Shown one piece after another: positions 6,989 through 14,336 of a stretch of 19,973 nt of DNA (position 1 is its first letter; every line of letters begins with the position of its first letter). Under the pieces are notes generated by a model that made no database searches, was not told the origin of the DNA, and saw only the letters and a program-made list of their open reading frames with translations. Location of the stretch: the NCBI RefSeq assembly GCF_024699275.1, contig NZ_JAILPX010000045.1:1-19973 (forward strand). Direction: 5' to 3'. Position numbers and translations under genes: made by a program. The DNA comes from Selenomonas sp. GTDB lineage: Bacteria > Bacillota_C > Negativicutes > Selenomonadales > Selenomonadaceae.

Positions 6989-8671
6989 TTAAGACAAATA
7001 CGGTTTCACTGCTGCAGCCAACGCATCCTTAGCAGCCTGCGCTTCCATCAAATCTTTTCCCTTGGTGGTATAATAAGCCTTAATCTTCGGTTCCGTACCG
7101 GAAGGACGGATAATTACCGAGGAACCATCCTCTAATTCATAGGTCAGCACATTGGCTTTTGGCAGCCCTGTAGCAGTGGTATCCGTATAATCGATAACCC
7201 TCGTTACCTTCTTGCCCGCCAGTTCCTTGATGGGATCCTTGCGCAGGCTGTCCATCATCCCTTTCATCTTATCCATACCGGAAAGACCTGGGAATTCAAA
7301 GCTATCTACTTTATTGAGATAACGGCCATATTCCTTATAAATCTCTTCCAAACGCTGCTTGATGGAAGAACCCTTACTGCGATAATAAGCAGCCATCTCA
7401 CAAATCAGCATGGAAGCCACCACAGCATCCTTGTCCCGGACATAGGGGCCAGCCAGATAGCCGTAACTCTCCTCGAAGCCAAAGATGAACCGTTCCTCTT
7501 CTCCTTTGTTTTCAAGGCCGAGAATCTGATCGCCAATCCACTTAAAGCCCGTAAGGGTATGGCGCAGTTCCACACCATAATGCTTCGCCACAGCATCTGC
7601 CAGCGGCGTAGATACGATGGATTTTACAGCCACAGGATTTTTCGGCATGGTGCCCTTTTCCTGTCGGCCGGCGCAGATATAATCCAGCAGCAGAACGCCC
7701 ATCTCATTGCCGGAAACCAGCTCATAGGACCCATCCGGGCACTTCATGGCAATACCTACCCGATCTGCATCCGGGTCCGTAGCCAGCATGAGGTCTGCAT
7801 CTTCCGCCTTTGCCAATTCGAGGCCTTTTTCCATCGCCGCCAGGATTTCCGGATTAGGATAAGAACAGGTGGTGAAGTAACCATTGGGATATTCCTGTTC
7901 TGGCACAATCGTCACATTGTCAATGCCAATATCCCGCAGCACCCGGGTAACAGGCACCAGTCCGGTACCGTTCAATGGCGAATACACCAGTTTCAAGCCA
8001 GCCGTTTTGCAAAGCCCCGGACGCACCTGACAGGCTTCAATATTCTCGTAAAGGCCTTCCTTACAGTCTTCCCCGACAAATTTAATCAAGCCTTTTTCCA
8101 CACCTTCGGCAAAGGATATATACTTCGCCCCCGTAAGCACATCGGTTTTCTGGATGGCATTATAGACCACATCCGCAGCGGCATCCGTCATCTGGCAGCC
8201 ATCCGGGCCATATGCCTTATAGCCATTGTACTTTGCCGGATTATGACTGGCCGTCACCATAATACCCGCATTAGCTTTATAGAAACGGGTAGCAAAAGAA
8301 AGAGCTGGTACTGGCATGGGTTCATCATAGATACGTACATGAATGCCATTAGCCGCCAGGACACCGGCAGCTTCCTTGGCAAAGGTCCAGCCTTTAAGAC
8401 GCGTATCATAGCTGATGGCCACAGTCTGAGTACCGCCTTCCCCCTTTACCCAATCCGCTACCCCCTGGGTTGCCTGACGCACCACCCAGATATTCATGCG
8501 ATTCGTGCCGGCGCCTAAAGTGCCCCGCAGACCAGCCGTACCGAATTTCAAGGCAGCGGCAAAACGTTCTTTAATGGCCTCGTCATCACCATGAATATCC
8601 CGCAGTTCCTTGCCCAAATCACAATCTATTAAATCAGCCTCCAACCAGCGTTTGTATTCATCTTGATACAT
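6989..8671 (-). CDS. pgcA: Alpha-phosphoglucomutase / phosphomannomutase (PgcA type)
   Basis: A 560-aa alpha-D-phosphohexomutase that converts glucose 1-phosphate and glucose 6-phosphate, feeding glycogen and UDP-glucose synthesis. The four family motifs are in order: catalytic phosphoserine S142 in TASHNPAKYNGY, the Mg-binding loop DPDADRVG (D299, D301, D303), the sugar-binding loop GFEESYGY (398-405), and the phosphate-binding RPSGTEPK (522-529). Length matches the Bacillus PgcA group rather than shorter bacterial ManB-type enzymes. The start at 8671 (MYQDEYKRW) is chosen because GGAAGGGG lies 7 bases upstream and the family begins there. An in-frame extension of 14 residues upstream has no ribosome binding site. 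It is monocistronic, behind an unusual tandem-repeat promoter. Glucose versus mannose specificity is not decided by sequence. Confidence 0.92.
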   Translation of the reverse strand: MYQDEYKRWLEADLIDCDLGKELRDIHGDDEAIKERFAAALKFGTAGLRGTLGAGTNRMNIWVVRQATQGVADWVKGEGGTQTVAISYDTRLKGWTFAKEAAGVLAANGIHVRIYDEPMPVPALSFATRFYKANAGIMVTASHNPAKYNGYKAYGPDGCQMTDAAADVVYNAIQKTDVLTGAKYISFAEGVEKGLIKFVGEDCKEGLYENIEACQVRPGLCKTAGLKLVYSPLNGTGLVPVTRVLRDIGIDNVTIVPEQEYPNGYFTTCSYPNPEILAAMEKGLELAKAEDADLMLATDPDADRVGIAMKCPDGSYELVSGNEMGVLLLDYICAGRQEKGTMPKNPVAVKSIVSTPLADAVAKHYGVELRHTLTGFKWIGDQILGLENKGEEERFIFGFEESYGYLAGPYVRDKDAVVASMLICEMAAYYRSKGSSIKQRLEEIYKEYGRYLNKVDSFEFPGLSGMDKMKGMMDSLRKDPIKELAGKKVTRVIDYTDTTATGLPKANVLTYELEDGSSVIIRPSGTEPKIKAYYTTKGKDLMEAQAAKDALAAAVKPYLS

Positions 8672-8718
8672 AGCAATTCCCCTTCCTATGAATAAATGAT
8701 CAGTTTGAGCCAATATAT

Positions 8719-8746
8719 ATTATATATACAATTATTATATATACAA
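8719..8746 (-). promoter_or_regulatory. pgcA promoter built from a tandem repeat
   Basis: Minus strand TTGTAT, 16-base spacer, TATAAT. Both boxes come from successive copies of the repeat at 8719-8747. The predicted start site is about 40 bases before the ATG. Confidence 0.55.
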
Positions 8747-8747
8747 T
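8719..8747. repeat. Two exact 14-bp direct repeats, period 15
   Basis: ATTATATATACAAT occurs at 8719-8732 and again, identical, at 8734-8747. It occupies the pgcA promoter and abuts the hairpin at 8749. It could be a tandem operator or simply slipped AT-rich DNA. Confidence 0.85.
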
Positions 8748-8748
8748 A

Positions 8749-8770
8749 AGGCAGGAGCAATCTCCTGCCT
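8749..8770 (-). terminator. Hairpin after the MATE gene
   Basis: A 9-bp perfect stem AGGCAGGAG / CTCCTGCCT with a 4-base loop, 8 bases past the MATE stop. Downstream on the minus strand is TATTGTATATA, AT-rich but without a T-run, so termination may be partial. Confidence 0.55.
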
Positions 8771-8777
8771 AAAAGAA

Positions 8778-10124
8778 TTATTTACTTGAATTAATTTTAT
8801 AACGAAAAGTTCGCCGCGTCCAGAAGAACGCAATGGCAAGCGGGATACACGAGCCTGCCCAGGCCATGGGATTGGCCACACAGGCGCCGAAATACCCCCA
8901 TATTTCGCAGAGGAAAATGGCCGCGCCAGCGCGCATGAGAAGTTCCATAACCCCCGCAATGGTGGGCACGACACTTTGCCCGAGCCCCTGCAGCGTATAG
9001 CGGAAGATGAACAGCAGCGCGAGTATCCAATAGTTCACACCGTTGACAATGAGATACATATGCCCCATATCCACGACTTCCTGCTGCCCCTCACCGACAA
9101 AGAGTTCCATAATGAATGGACCGGAGAGAATCAGGACAACTGCCGCGAGGATGCTGAACCCCACGGACATATAACTGCATTTCTTCACCCCCTCGGCAAT
9201 GCGGTCATATTTCTGTGCGCCGTAGTTCTGCGCGGTGTAGGCCGCCATGGCAAGACCGAAGGACATCATGGGCATAAGGGCGATAGAGTCCACCTTCTGC
9301 GCCGCTGCATAGGCCGCAACCGCCGTCGGACCGAGATTATTTAAGGCCACCTGCAAAATCACCGCACCGATGGCGATAATCGAGGACTGAAAGCCCATGG
9401 GCAGTCCCAGTTTCAGATGGGCCTTTAACACCGGCCAACTCAGTTGCCAGTCCTCCCGGTACGTGCGGAGCACCGGAACTTTCTTGCAGATATAATAGTA
9501 GCAAATCACATTGCCCAAAAACTGGGCGGCAATGGTCGCCAGTGCCGCACCGGGAATCCCCCAGCCTAAAACAAGAATCGCAACCGGCTCCAAAATGATG
9601 TTAATGATGAGCGCCGTTGCTAAAATCACCGTCGGCATACGGCTGTCGCCAAGTGCCCGCAAGAGATTAGTCTGCGTCTGCAGGCAGACAAACATCACAA
9701 TGCCGCCAAATACAATACTGATGAAACTGTACGCGCCTTCCAAAATTTCCGGTGGGGTCTGCATCCAGATTAAAAGCTGACGGCACAGACTTACACCCAC
9801 GACAGTCAGCACCACCGCCTCCAAAAAGGAGAGTATGGCACAGGCCGCTGCACTCTGCCGCACGCCTTTATAGTCCTTGGCACCATATCGCTGCCCCGTA
9901 TAAATGGTAATCCCTGTGGAAAAGCCAATCACAAAGCCCAGCATCAAAAACATCAAACTGCCCGTACACCCCACCGCAGCCAATGCCTCAACACCCAAAA
10001 AACGCCCTACAATCAACGTGTCCACAAAAGCATACAACTGTTGAAAAATATTGCCTGCAATCAAGGGCAGCGTGAACATCAGAATCAAGCGGGCTGGAGA
10101 ACCATCTGTCAAGTTCTTCGTCAT
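8778..10124 (-). CDS. MATE family multidrug/metabolite efflux transporter
   Basis: A 448-aa integral membrane protein with about twelve hydrophobic segments and the two-fold repeat of the MATE fold. The N-terminal signature is clear: GSPARLILMFTLPLIAGNIF, then FVDTLIVGRFLG and a Thr/Gly-rich loop with QRYGAKDYKGVRQS. The second half repeats the pattern (AYAAAQKVDSIALMPMMSFG, then QNYGAQKYDRI). These proteins export cationic drugs or metabolites using Na+ or H+ gradients. The exact substrate is unknown. The ATG overlaps the stop of the upstream DUF218 gene (ATGA), and its ribosome binding site GAGG lies inside that gene, so the two are translationally coupled. Family call is secure, substrate is not. 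Confidence 0.93.
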   Translation of the reverse strand: MTKNLTDGSPARLILMFTLPLIAGNIFQQLYAFVDTLIVGRFLGVEALAAVGCTGSLMFLMLGFVIGFSTGITIYTGQRYGAKDYKGVRQSAAACAILSFLEAVVLTVVGVSLCRQLLIWMQTPPEILEGAYSFISIVFGGIVMFVCLQTQTNLLRALGDSRMPTVILATALIINIILEPVAILVLGWGIPGAALATIAAQFLGNVICYYYICKKVPVLRTYREDWQLSWPVLKAHLKLGLPMGFQSSIIAIGAVILQVALNNLGPTAVAAYAAAQKVDSIALMPMMSFGLAMAAYTAQNYGAQKYDRIAEGVKKCSYMSVGFSILAAVVLILSGPFIMELFVGEGQQEVVDMGHMYLIVNGVNYWILALLFIFRYTLQGLGQSVVPTIAGVMELLMRAGAAIFLCEIWGYFGACVANPMAWAGSCIPLAIAFFWTRRTFRYKINSSK

Positions 10125-10876
10125 TCAAGATACCTCGTCACCAAAGCCCGCAGGACTTCCTGCATTACCAATATATTATCATACAAAGCATCAACGCTGG
10201 GTTTCAATTTATTATAATGGAAATCATGGCGCAAATTCACCCGGTAATCAGCAGGATAAGCCACCACCTCTACACCGTTTTTCGCAAAGTTAAGCACCGA
10301 ACGGCGCATATGAAAAGCAGAGGTCACCAGAATCGGTCTGTCCAGCCCCTTATCCCGCATGATTTCCGTAGAAAATTTTGCATTTTGGGTGGTATTGATA
10401 CTTCTGCCTTCCACCAGAATCTTATCCTCGGGCACACCTAAGTCCATCAGGATACGCTTGGCAATCACCGCTTCTGGACCGCTGTCGCTGTATACCTGTC
10501 CGCCAGAAAGAATGATGGGCACATCCAGTTTCCGCTGCAGCCTTACAGCGGTCAACAAGCGATTGGCCGGTGAGGAACATAATGTTCCTGCACCACTCAC
10601 GTCCGGGGTATCGGGAAAAGCACCGCCCCCCAACATGATGATGCAATCTCCTGCAGGATTTTCCGGCGGCGTATACGTTCCCTCTAAAGCCCCCATAACC
10701 CGTTCAGAAACCAGATTGGTACACAAAAGGTAAAACACCAACACCACTGCCGCAAGCATAGCTGCCAGCCCCTTTTCTTTTTTCCGGTAAAGCCGATAGG
10801 ATAGATACCAGAAGCCCAAGAAAAAAATACCTGGAGGCAGTATCCAAGCGGCACCAAACTTTAATAAATAAACCAT
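10121..10876 (-). CDS. YdcF/SanA/ElyC-like DUF218 membrane protein
   Basis: A 251-aa protein with two N-terminal membrane segments (about 5-28 and 36-54) and a Rossmann-like DUF218 domain from residue 77. Family motifs: MLGGGAFPD (81-89), ILSGG (122-126), the E157/N161-T-x-x-N165-A region (VEGRSINTTQNAK), and VTSAFHMRRS (184-193). DUF218 proteins such as ElyC and SanA are linked to envelope and peptidoglycan-precursor homeostasis; the biochemical role of this one is unknown. The start ATG follows AGAGGTT. It shares a 4-base ATGA overlap with the MATE gene, so the pair is one operon, which hints at a shared envelope or export role (inference). Confidence 0.85.
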   Translation of the reverse strand: MVYLLKFGAAWILPPGIFFLGFWYLSYRLYRKKEKGLAAMLAAVVLVFYLLCTNLVSERVMGALEGTYTPPENPAGDCIIMLGGGAFPDTPDVSGAGTLCSSPANRLLTAVRLQRKLDVPIILSGGQVYSDSGPEAVIAKRILMDLGVPEDKILVEGRSINTTQNAKFSTEIMRDKGLDRPILVTSAFHMRRSVLNFAKNGVEVVAYPADYRVNLRHDFHYNKLKPSVDALYDNILVMQEVLRALVTRYLE

Positions 10877-10908
10877 AGCAACCTCTTTTACAAAAGCTTT
10901 TTCTCCCC

Positions 10909-10937
10909 ATTATACCCTAAGACGCGTTCTTAAGCAA
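10909..10937 (-). promoter_or_regulatory. Promoter of the DUF218-MATE operon
   Basis: Minus strand TTGCTT, 17-base spacer, TATAAT. The predicted start site is about 25 bases before the ribosome binding site. Confidence 0.7.
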
Positions 10938-10993
10938 AATTGCCTTCTCTTACATTCTGTACCACGAAAACTATCCCTGTACAGATTTCGTCG

Positions 10994-11027
10994 CAAAAAA
11001 ACACCGCCACACATCCATGTAGCGGTG
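10994..11027 (-). terminator. Terminator of the flagellin-like gene
   Basis: Minus strand stem CACCGCTACAT with its partner (two G-U pairs) and a short loop, followed by seven Ts. A strong intrinsic terminator 20 bases past the stop. Confidence 0.88.
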
Positions 11028-11047
11028 ACTAATTCATCCGGATAGCC

Positions 11048-11917
11048 TTAGGACAGCATATTATATGCTGCTCCCCGGCTGTGGTTATTCAGTGCTCCCA
11101 GCATCTGCTGGCTGAGGTTCTGCATTCCCTGCTTTACAGCCCACAACGCTGCCTGACTCTGGGTCTTGGCACTGGCATTGTTAACCGCTTCAGCTGCAAT
11201 ATCCGCATCATCACTGGTAGAAAGCGCTGACTGCAGATTTTCCTCCATGGTGGTATAGTTGGCAGACTGATACTCCATGCCCTGCTGCGCAGCACCAATA
11301 TTGGTTGCTTCATCAAGCGCTTTATTCAGCGCCGAATCAACCGTATCAAGAGCCTGTGATAATCCCGATACAGAACCATTGGCCTCCTGCAGATTGATTG
11401 TGCTATTGCCCTGAGAGTCCGTCAATCCTAGCCCCTTGGTGCTCATATCGCCCAAAGAAACATTCTCATACCCATCAATACCTGCTACCGTAACCGTCTG
11501 GCTGCCGTCCAGCAGAGTCTTCCCGTTATAGGTTGCCTGGGCATTGGCATTGACCTGTGAAAGCGTCTGATTGACACTCTCCTGCAATGCAGCCACATCC
11601 GTGCTGCCATTTGTGCCATTGGCGGCATTAATCAGCGTCTCCCGTAAGGACGAAAGGGAACTGATGGTATTGCTCACAGCCCCTCCCGCCACATTCAGCA
11701 TGCTATTCGCATTCTGGGTGTTTGTGTTGGACTGACGTACACCACCGATATTGTACTGCATTTTCTGCGCAATCGCATAATCGGATGCACCATAAGCAGC
11801 ACTGGGGTGCTTAGAGCCCGTGGCAATCCGCTGAATGCTCTGGGACTGCGCAGAATGGGCGCGATTCAGATTGTTGAGCGAACTATTCAGCCCATTCATC
11901 ACACTACCGATACTCAT
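11048..11917 (-). CDS. Divergent flagellin-like protein
   Basis: A 289-aa flagellin-family protein, probably exported by the flagellar type III route. The N-terminal D0/D1 part has the alternating heptads of flagellin (MSIGSVMNGLNSSLNNLNRA, then QRIATGSKHPSAAYGASDYAIAQKM, where canonical flagellins have [20 protein letters not shown]). Residues 60-135 are helical, and 130-180 form a short variable middle (TYNGKTLLDGSQTVTVAG). The C-terminal part NLQSALSTSDDADIAAEAV (228-246) matches the conserved 'NL..A.SRI.DADMA.EM' segment. The final 44 residues diverge and end in NMLS instead of the usual LL(R/G). The start is taken at MSIG, after GGAGAG; an upstream in-frame Met has no ribosome binding site. 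No other flagellar gene is nearby. Ser/Asn/Gln/Ala-rich, no cysteine. Confidence 0.85.
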   Translation of the reverse strand: MSIGSVMNGLNSSLNNLNRAHSAQSQSIQRIATGSKHPSAAYGASDYAIAQKMQYNIGGVRQSNTNTQNANSMLNVAGGAVSNTISSLSSLRETLINAANGTNGSTDVAALQESVNQTLSQVNANAQATYNGKTLLDGSQTVTVAGIDGYENVSLGDMSTKGLGLTDSQGNSTINLQEANGSVSGLSQALDTVDSALNKALDEATNIGAAQQGMEYQSANYTTMEENLQSALSTSDDADIAAEAVNNASAKTQSQAALWAVKQGMQNLSQQMLGALNNHSRGAAYNMLS

Positions 11918-12006
11918 AAAAATCTCTCCTTTCCTCATTTTTATGGAAATCCCATTTCCTTGCTACAAATATTTCTCACTAAAAACAAATATACTACTAT
12001 GACTAT

Positions 12007-12035
12007 ATTATACCTGTTGAAAAGATGGGGTGCAA
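12007..12035 (-). promoter_or_regulatory. Sigma-A promoter of the flagellin-like gene
   Basis: Minus strand TTGCAC, 17-base spacer, TATAAT. This looks like housekeeping sigma-A; no sigma-28 TAAA...CCGATAA pattern is seen. The leader is about 80 bases and holds a small GGAAAT-GGG-ATTTCC hairpin (11943-11957) and a GGAAAGGAG ribosome binding site. Confidence 0.8.
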
Positions 12036-12189
12036 TAAAAAAATTTGTCCAAACAGGAAATACACAAAGCGATAAGCGTCTACCTATAAAATATTTTTAC
12101 AGATCAGCAACCTCAGGGTTACCCCTCTATTTCTCTAGGCATAAATCCACAAAGGCTGCACACTGCGCTTGCAGGGAATAATTTTGCAC
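12036..12189. other. Unassigned intergenic stretch
   Basis: Between the flagellin-like promoter and the tRNA-Gln terminator. I see no ribosome binding site with an ORF, no strong hairpin and no repeat. No integrase-type attachment duplication of the tRNA 3' end is present in the window. Confidence 0.4.
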
Positions 12190-12222
12190 AAAAAAGCACC
12201 ACTGAAAATCATCAGCAGTGCT
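12190..12222 (-). terminator. Terminator of tRNA-Gln
   Basis: Minus strand stem AGCAC/GTGCT plus CTGA/TCAG arms with a 2x2 internal loop, followed by TTTTTTGTGC. It lies 12 bases past the tRNA CCA end. Confidence 0.6.
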
Positions 12223-12233
12223 AAACTTTCAAA

Positions 12234-12309
12234 TGGCAGGGGTAGCTGGACTCGAACCAACGCATGCGGGATTCAGAGACCCGTGCCTTACCAACTTGGC
12301 GATACCCCT
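12234..12309 (-). tRNA. tRNA-Gln (anticodon CUG)
   Basis: A 76-base cloverleaf with encoded CCA. The acceptor stem AGGGGTA / TACCCCT is perfect, the D stem is GCC/GGC, and the anticodon arm CGGGT-CTCTGAA-TCCCG places CTG at 34-36, reading CAG codons. The T arm GTTGG/CCAGC carries TTCGAGT. The closing 31-39 pair of the anticodon stem is a T-T mismatch. The discriminator is G. Confidence 0.93.
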
Positions 12310-12344
12310 GTGTTTTCTGCGCTTGTGCGCTATCAACAATAAAT

Positions 12345-12373
12345 ATTATAGCGAGCAGTAATATATCTGTCAA
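12345..12373 (-). promoter_or_regulatory. Consensus sigma-A promoter of tRNA-Gln
   Basis: Minus strand TTGACA, 17-base spacer, TATAAT: a full match to consensus, as expected for a stable RNA gene. It starts about 28 bases before the tRNA. Confidence 0.92.
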
Positions 12374-12566
12374 GCATTTTTTTACAAATTCACCAAAAAT
12401 TTCCTTCCGCGATAAAAAACGCCCCCTTGCAAAGCTTTCATCCTCCCTCTCCCCTATCTCTAACCAATAAAATACACGTTCCTTCAAGAACTATCTAGTA
12501 AATTTTCAGTATTATATGTATAATATAACTATGTGTTTATACTATCTATAATTAGGGGGTTTTGCG

Positions 12567-13073
12567 ATGCTTACAGCTCAAACAAAAGAGTATCCACTGC
12601 CAGCCGAACTCCAGGCAAAGATTGATCTAGTCCTGGAATCCCACGATTACGATCCTACCCAGATTGTAGGGATTCTGCTGGAAGTGCAGGATTTGCATGA
12701 ACGTCACTATGTACCGGAGCCTACAGCCTATTATCTGGCTGACAGACTATCCATTCCCGTCACCAACGTGTTCGACTGCCTGAATTTCTACAGTGAGCTT
12801 TCCGCAAAGCCCCGGGCAAAATACCCGATTCAGGTCTGTTCCTCCCCTGCATGCCGGGTGAACCGCATCGACACCGAACGCCTGCTCTCCACTTTGCAGG
12901 ATCTGCTCGATATCAAAATCGGTGAAACTACTTATGACGGCCTTTTTACCCTGGAGCGCACTACCTGCTACGGCGCCTGTGACCGGGCGCCTTCTGTACG
13001 CATCAACGGCCATGTCTATGACCATCTGGACAGCGTGGAAAAAATCGAAGCACTGCTCCATTCGCTGAAATAA
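12567..13073 (+). CDS. hydC: [FeFe]-hydrogenase gamma subunit, NuoE-like [2Fe-2S] protein
   Basis: A 168-aa thioredoxin-like [2Fe-2S] protein homologous to complex I NuoE, the small electron-transfer subunit of trimeric NAD(P)H-linked hydrogenases. An N-terminal helical bundle is followed by the thioredoxin-like domain with cluster ligands C91-x4-C96 (CSSPAC) and C134-x3-C138 (CYGACDRAP), the standard NuoE pattern and length. The ATG has GGGGG 7 bases upstream. A TATAAT at 12519-12524 is the best -10, with no good -35. It is first in the operon, 12 bases before hydB. It passes electrons near the flavin site of HydB. Assignment is firm because of the adjacent hydB and hydA. Confidence 0.92.
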   Translation: MLTAQTKEYPLPAELQAKIDLVLESHDYDPTQIVGILLEVQDLHERHYVPEPTAYYLADRLSIPVTNVFDCLNFYSELSAKPRAKYPIQVCSSPACRVNRIDTERLLSTLQDLLDIKIGETTYDGLFTLERTTCYGACDRAPSVRINGHVYDHLDSVEKIEALLHSLK

Positions 13074-13085
13074 GGAGGGAAATGT

Positions 13086-14336
13086 ATGAGCACAGAAATT
13101 AAATTTCTCACCAAAAATTTTGGTCAATACGACACATCCTCCATCGGCTCCTATATGAATATCGGCGGTTTTGAAGCCTTGCGCAAGGCTGTGAACATGA
13201 ATCCTGAAGATATCTGTACCTTGCTTTCCGATGCCAAGATCCGTGGCCGCGGCGGTGCAGAATACCCCTTGGGCCGCAAGTGGAGTCAGGCCCGGGCAGT
13301 ACGCGGGGAAAACAAGGTCATTATCTGCAATGCAGACGAAGGGGAAACCACCACCTTCAAAGACCGGGAACTCATAAAAAATGATCCCTTCAACCTGATT
13401 GAAGCCATGATTATCGCCGGCTTTGTCTGTGGAGCCACCGATGGCTACATTTACATGCGCGCAGAATACGCCTGCCATCGCCCCACATTGCTTAATGCTA
13501 TTCGTCAAGCCAAAAATTACGGCTTCTTAGGGGAAAACATTCTGGGCAAGGGCTTTGATTTCAATATTCACCTTTACTCCGGCGGCGGTGCCTATGTCTG
13601 CGGTGAAGGTACCGCTCTGATTCGTTCCATTGAAGGCAAAGCTGGCCGCCCCCGCATGAAACCGCCTTTTATCAAGGTCAGTGGCGTTTTCGCCCGCCCC
13701 ACCTGTCTGAACAATGTGGAGAGTCTGTCTCTGGTGCCCCATCTGTTATTGGACCAGGACACCTATATGCATTGCGGCACAGGGGAATCCATCGGTACAA
13801 AACTGGTCAGCGTTGCCGGCAATGTCAACAACCCTGGTGTATTTGAAATCCCCTTCGGCACCACCGTACGGGAAATCATCTATAATTTAGCGGGTGGCAT
13901 ACAACATGACCGGGAAATCCAGCTCATTCAATTCGGCGGCGCTTCCGGAAAAGTAACGGATGCGTCCATTCTTGACACGCCTTATACCTATGACGATTTG
14001 CGCGCAGCAGGCGTTATGGTGGGTTCTGGCGGCATCCTCGTCATCGATAAGCGCACCAGTGTCATTGACTTCTTGCGCATGAACCAGGAATTCTTTTCTG
14101 AGGAAAGCTGCGGTCAATGCACCCCCTGCCGGGAAGGAAATCTCCACATCAAGATTATCCTTGACAAACTGGCAAAGGGTGAAGCCACGGAGCAAGATAT
14201 CAAGACCATGAGCACCATTGCCCGGGTTATGAGCATGTCCTCCCTCTGCGGTCTTGGCGAAACAGCCCAGAACACCCTGCAGTCTGCCATGAAAAAATTC
14301 CCTGAAGTATTTGCCCTTGGAGGTGCCAAAGCATGA
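13086..14336 (+). CDS. hydB: [FeFe]-hydrogenase beta subunit, short NuoF-like flavoprotein with altered nucleotide motifs
   Basis: A 416-aa NuoF-like subunit that binds FMN, NAD(P)(H) and one [4Fe-4S] cluster. The FMN region reads GRGGAEYPLGRKW (54-66) where the consensus is GRGGAGFPTGLKW. The second FMN loop is NADEGETTTFKDR (82-94; consensus NADExEPGTFKDR). The nucleotide loop is GGGAYVCGEGTAL (166-178; consensus GAGAYICGEETAL), so Gly175 replaces a normally conserved glutamate. The cluster ligands C342-x2-C345-x2-C348 and C388 (ESCGQCTPCREG, SLCG) are intact. It lacks the N-terminal [2Fe-2S] and C-terminal 2x[4Fe-4S] ferredoxin-like domains of the roughly 600-aa bifurcating HydB proteins such as Thermotoga. 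It overlaps hydA by ATGA; AAGGAGGG precedes its own start. Confidence 0.92.
   Translation: MSTEIKFLTKNFGQYDTSSIGSYMNIGGFEALRKAVNMNPEDICTLLSDAKIRGRGGAEYPLGRKWSQARAVRGENKVIICNADEGETTTFKDRELIKNDPFNLIEAMIIAGFVCGATDGYIYMRAEYACHRPTLLNAIRQAKNYGFLGENILGKGFDFNIHLYSGGGAYVCGEGTALIRSIEGKAGRPRMKPPFIKVSGVFARPTCLNNVESLSLVPHLLLDQDTYMHCGTGESIGTKLVSVAGNVNNPGVFEIPFGTTVREIIYNLAGGIQHDREIQLIQFGGASGKVTDASILDTPYTYDDLRAAGVMVGSGGILVIDKRTSVIDFLRMNQEFFSEESCGQCTPCREGNLHIKIILDKLAKGEATEQDIKTMSTIARVMSMSSLCGLGETAQNTLQSAMKKFPEVFALGGAKA

Noticed and set aside
7559..8518. 319-aa plus-strand ORF opposite pgcA
   Set aside because: A shadow of the pgcA coding frame. Its composition (His/Ile/Arg-rich) is not protein-like, and it lacks a start signal.
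12221..12487. 88-aa minus-strand ORF
   Set aside because: It covers tRNA-Gln and its consensus promoter, and part of its product is translated tRNA.
12747..13508. 253-aa minus-strand ORF opposite hydC and hydB
   Set aside because: It spans two well-supported genes and their junction on the other strand. No motif or ribosome binding site.
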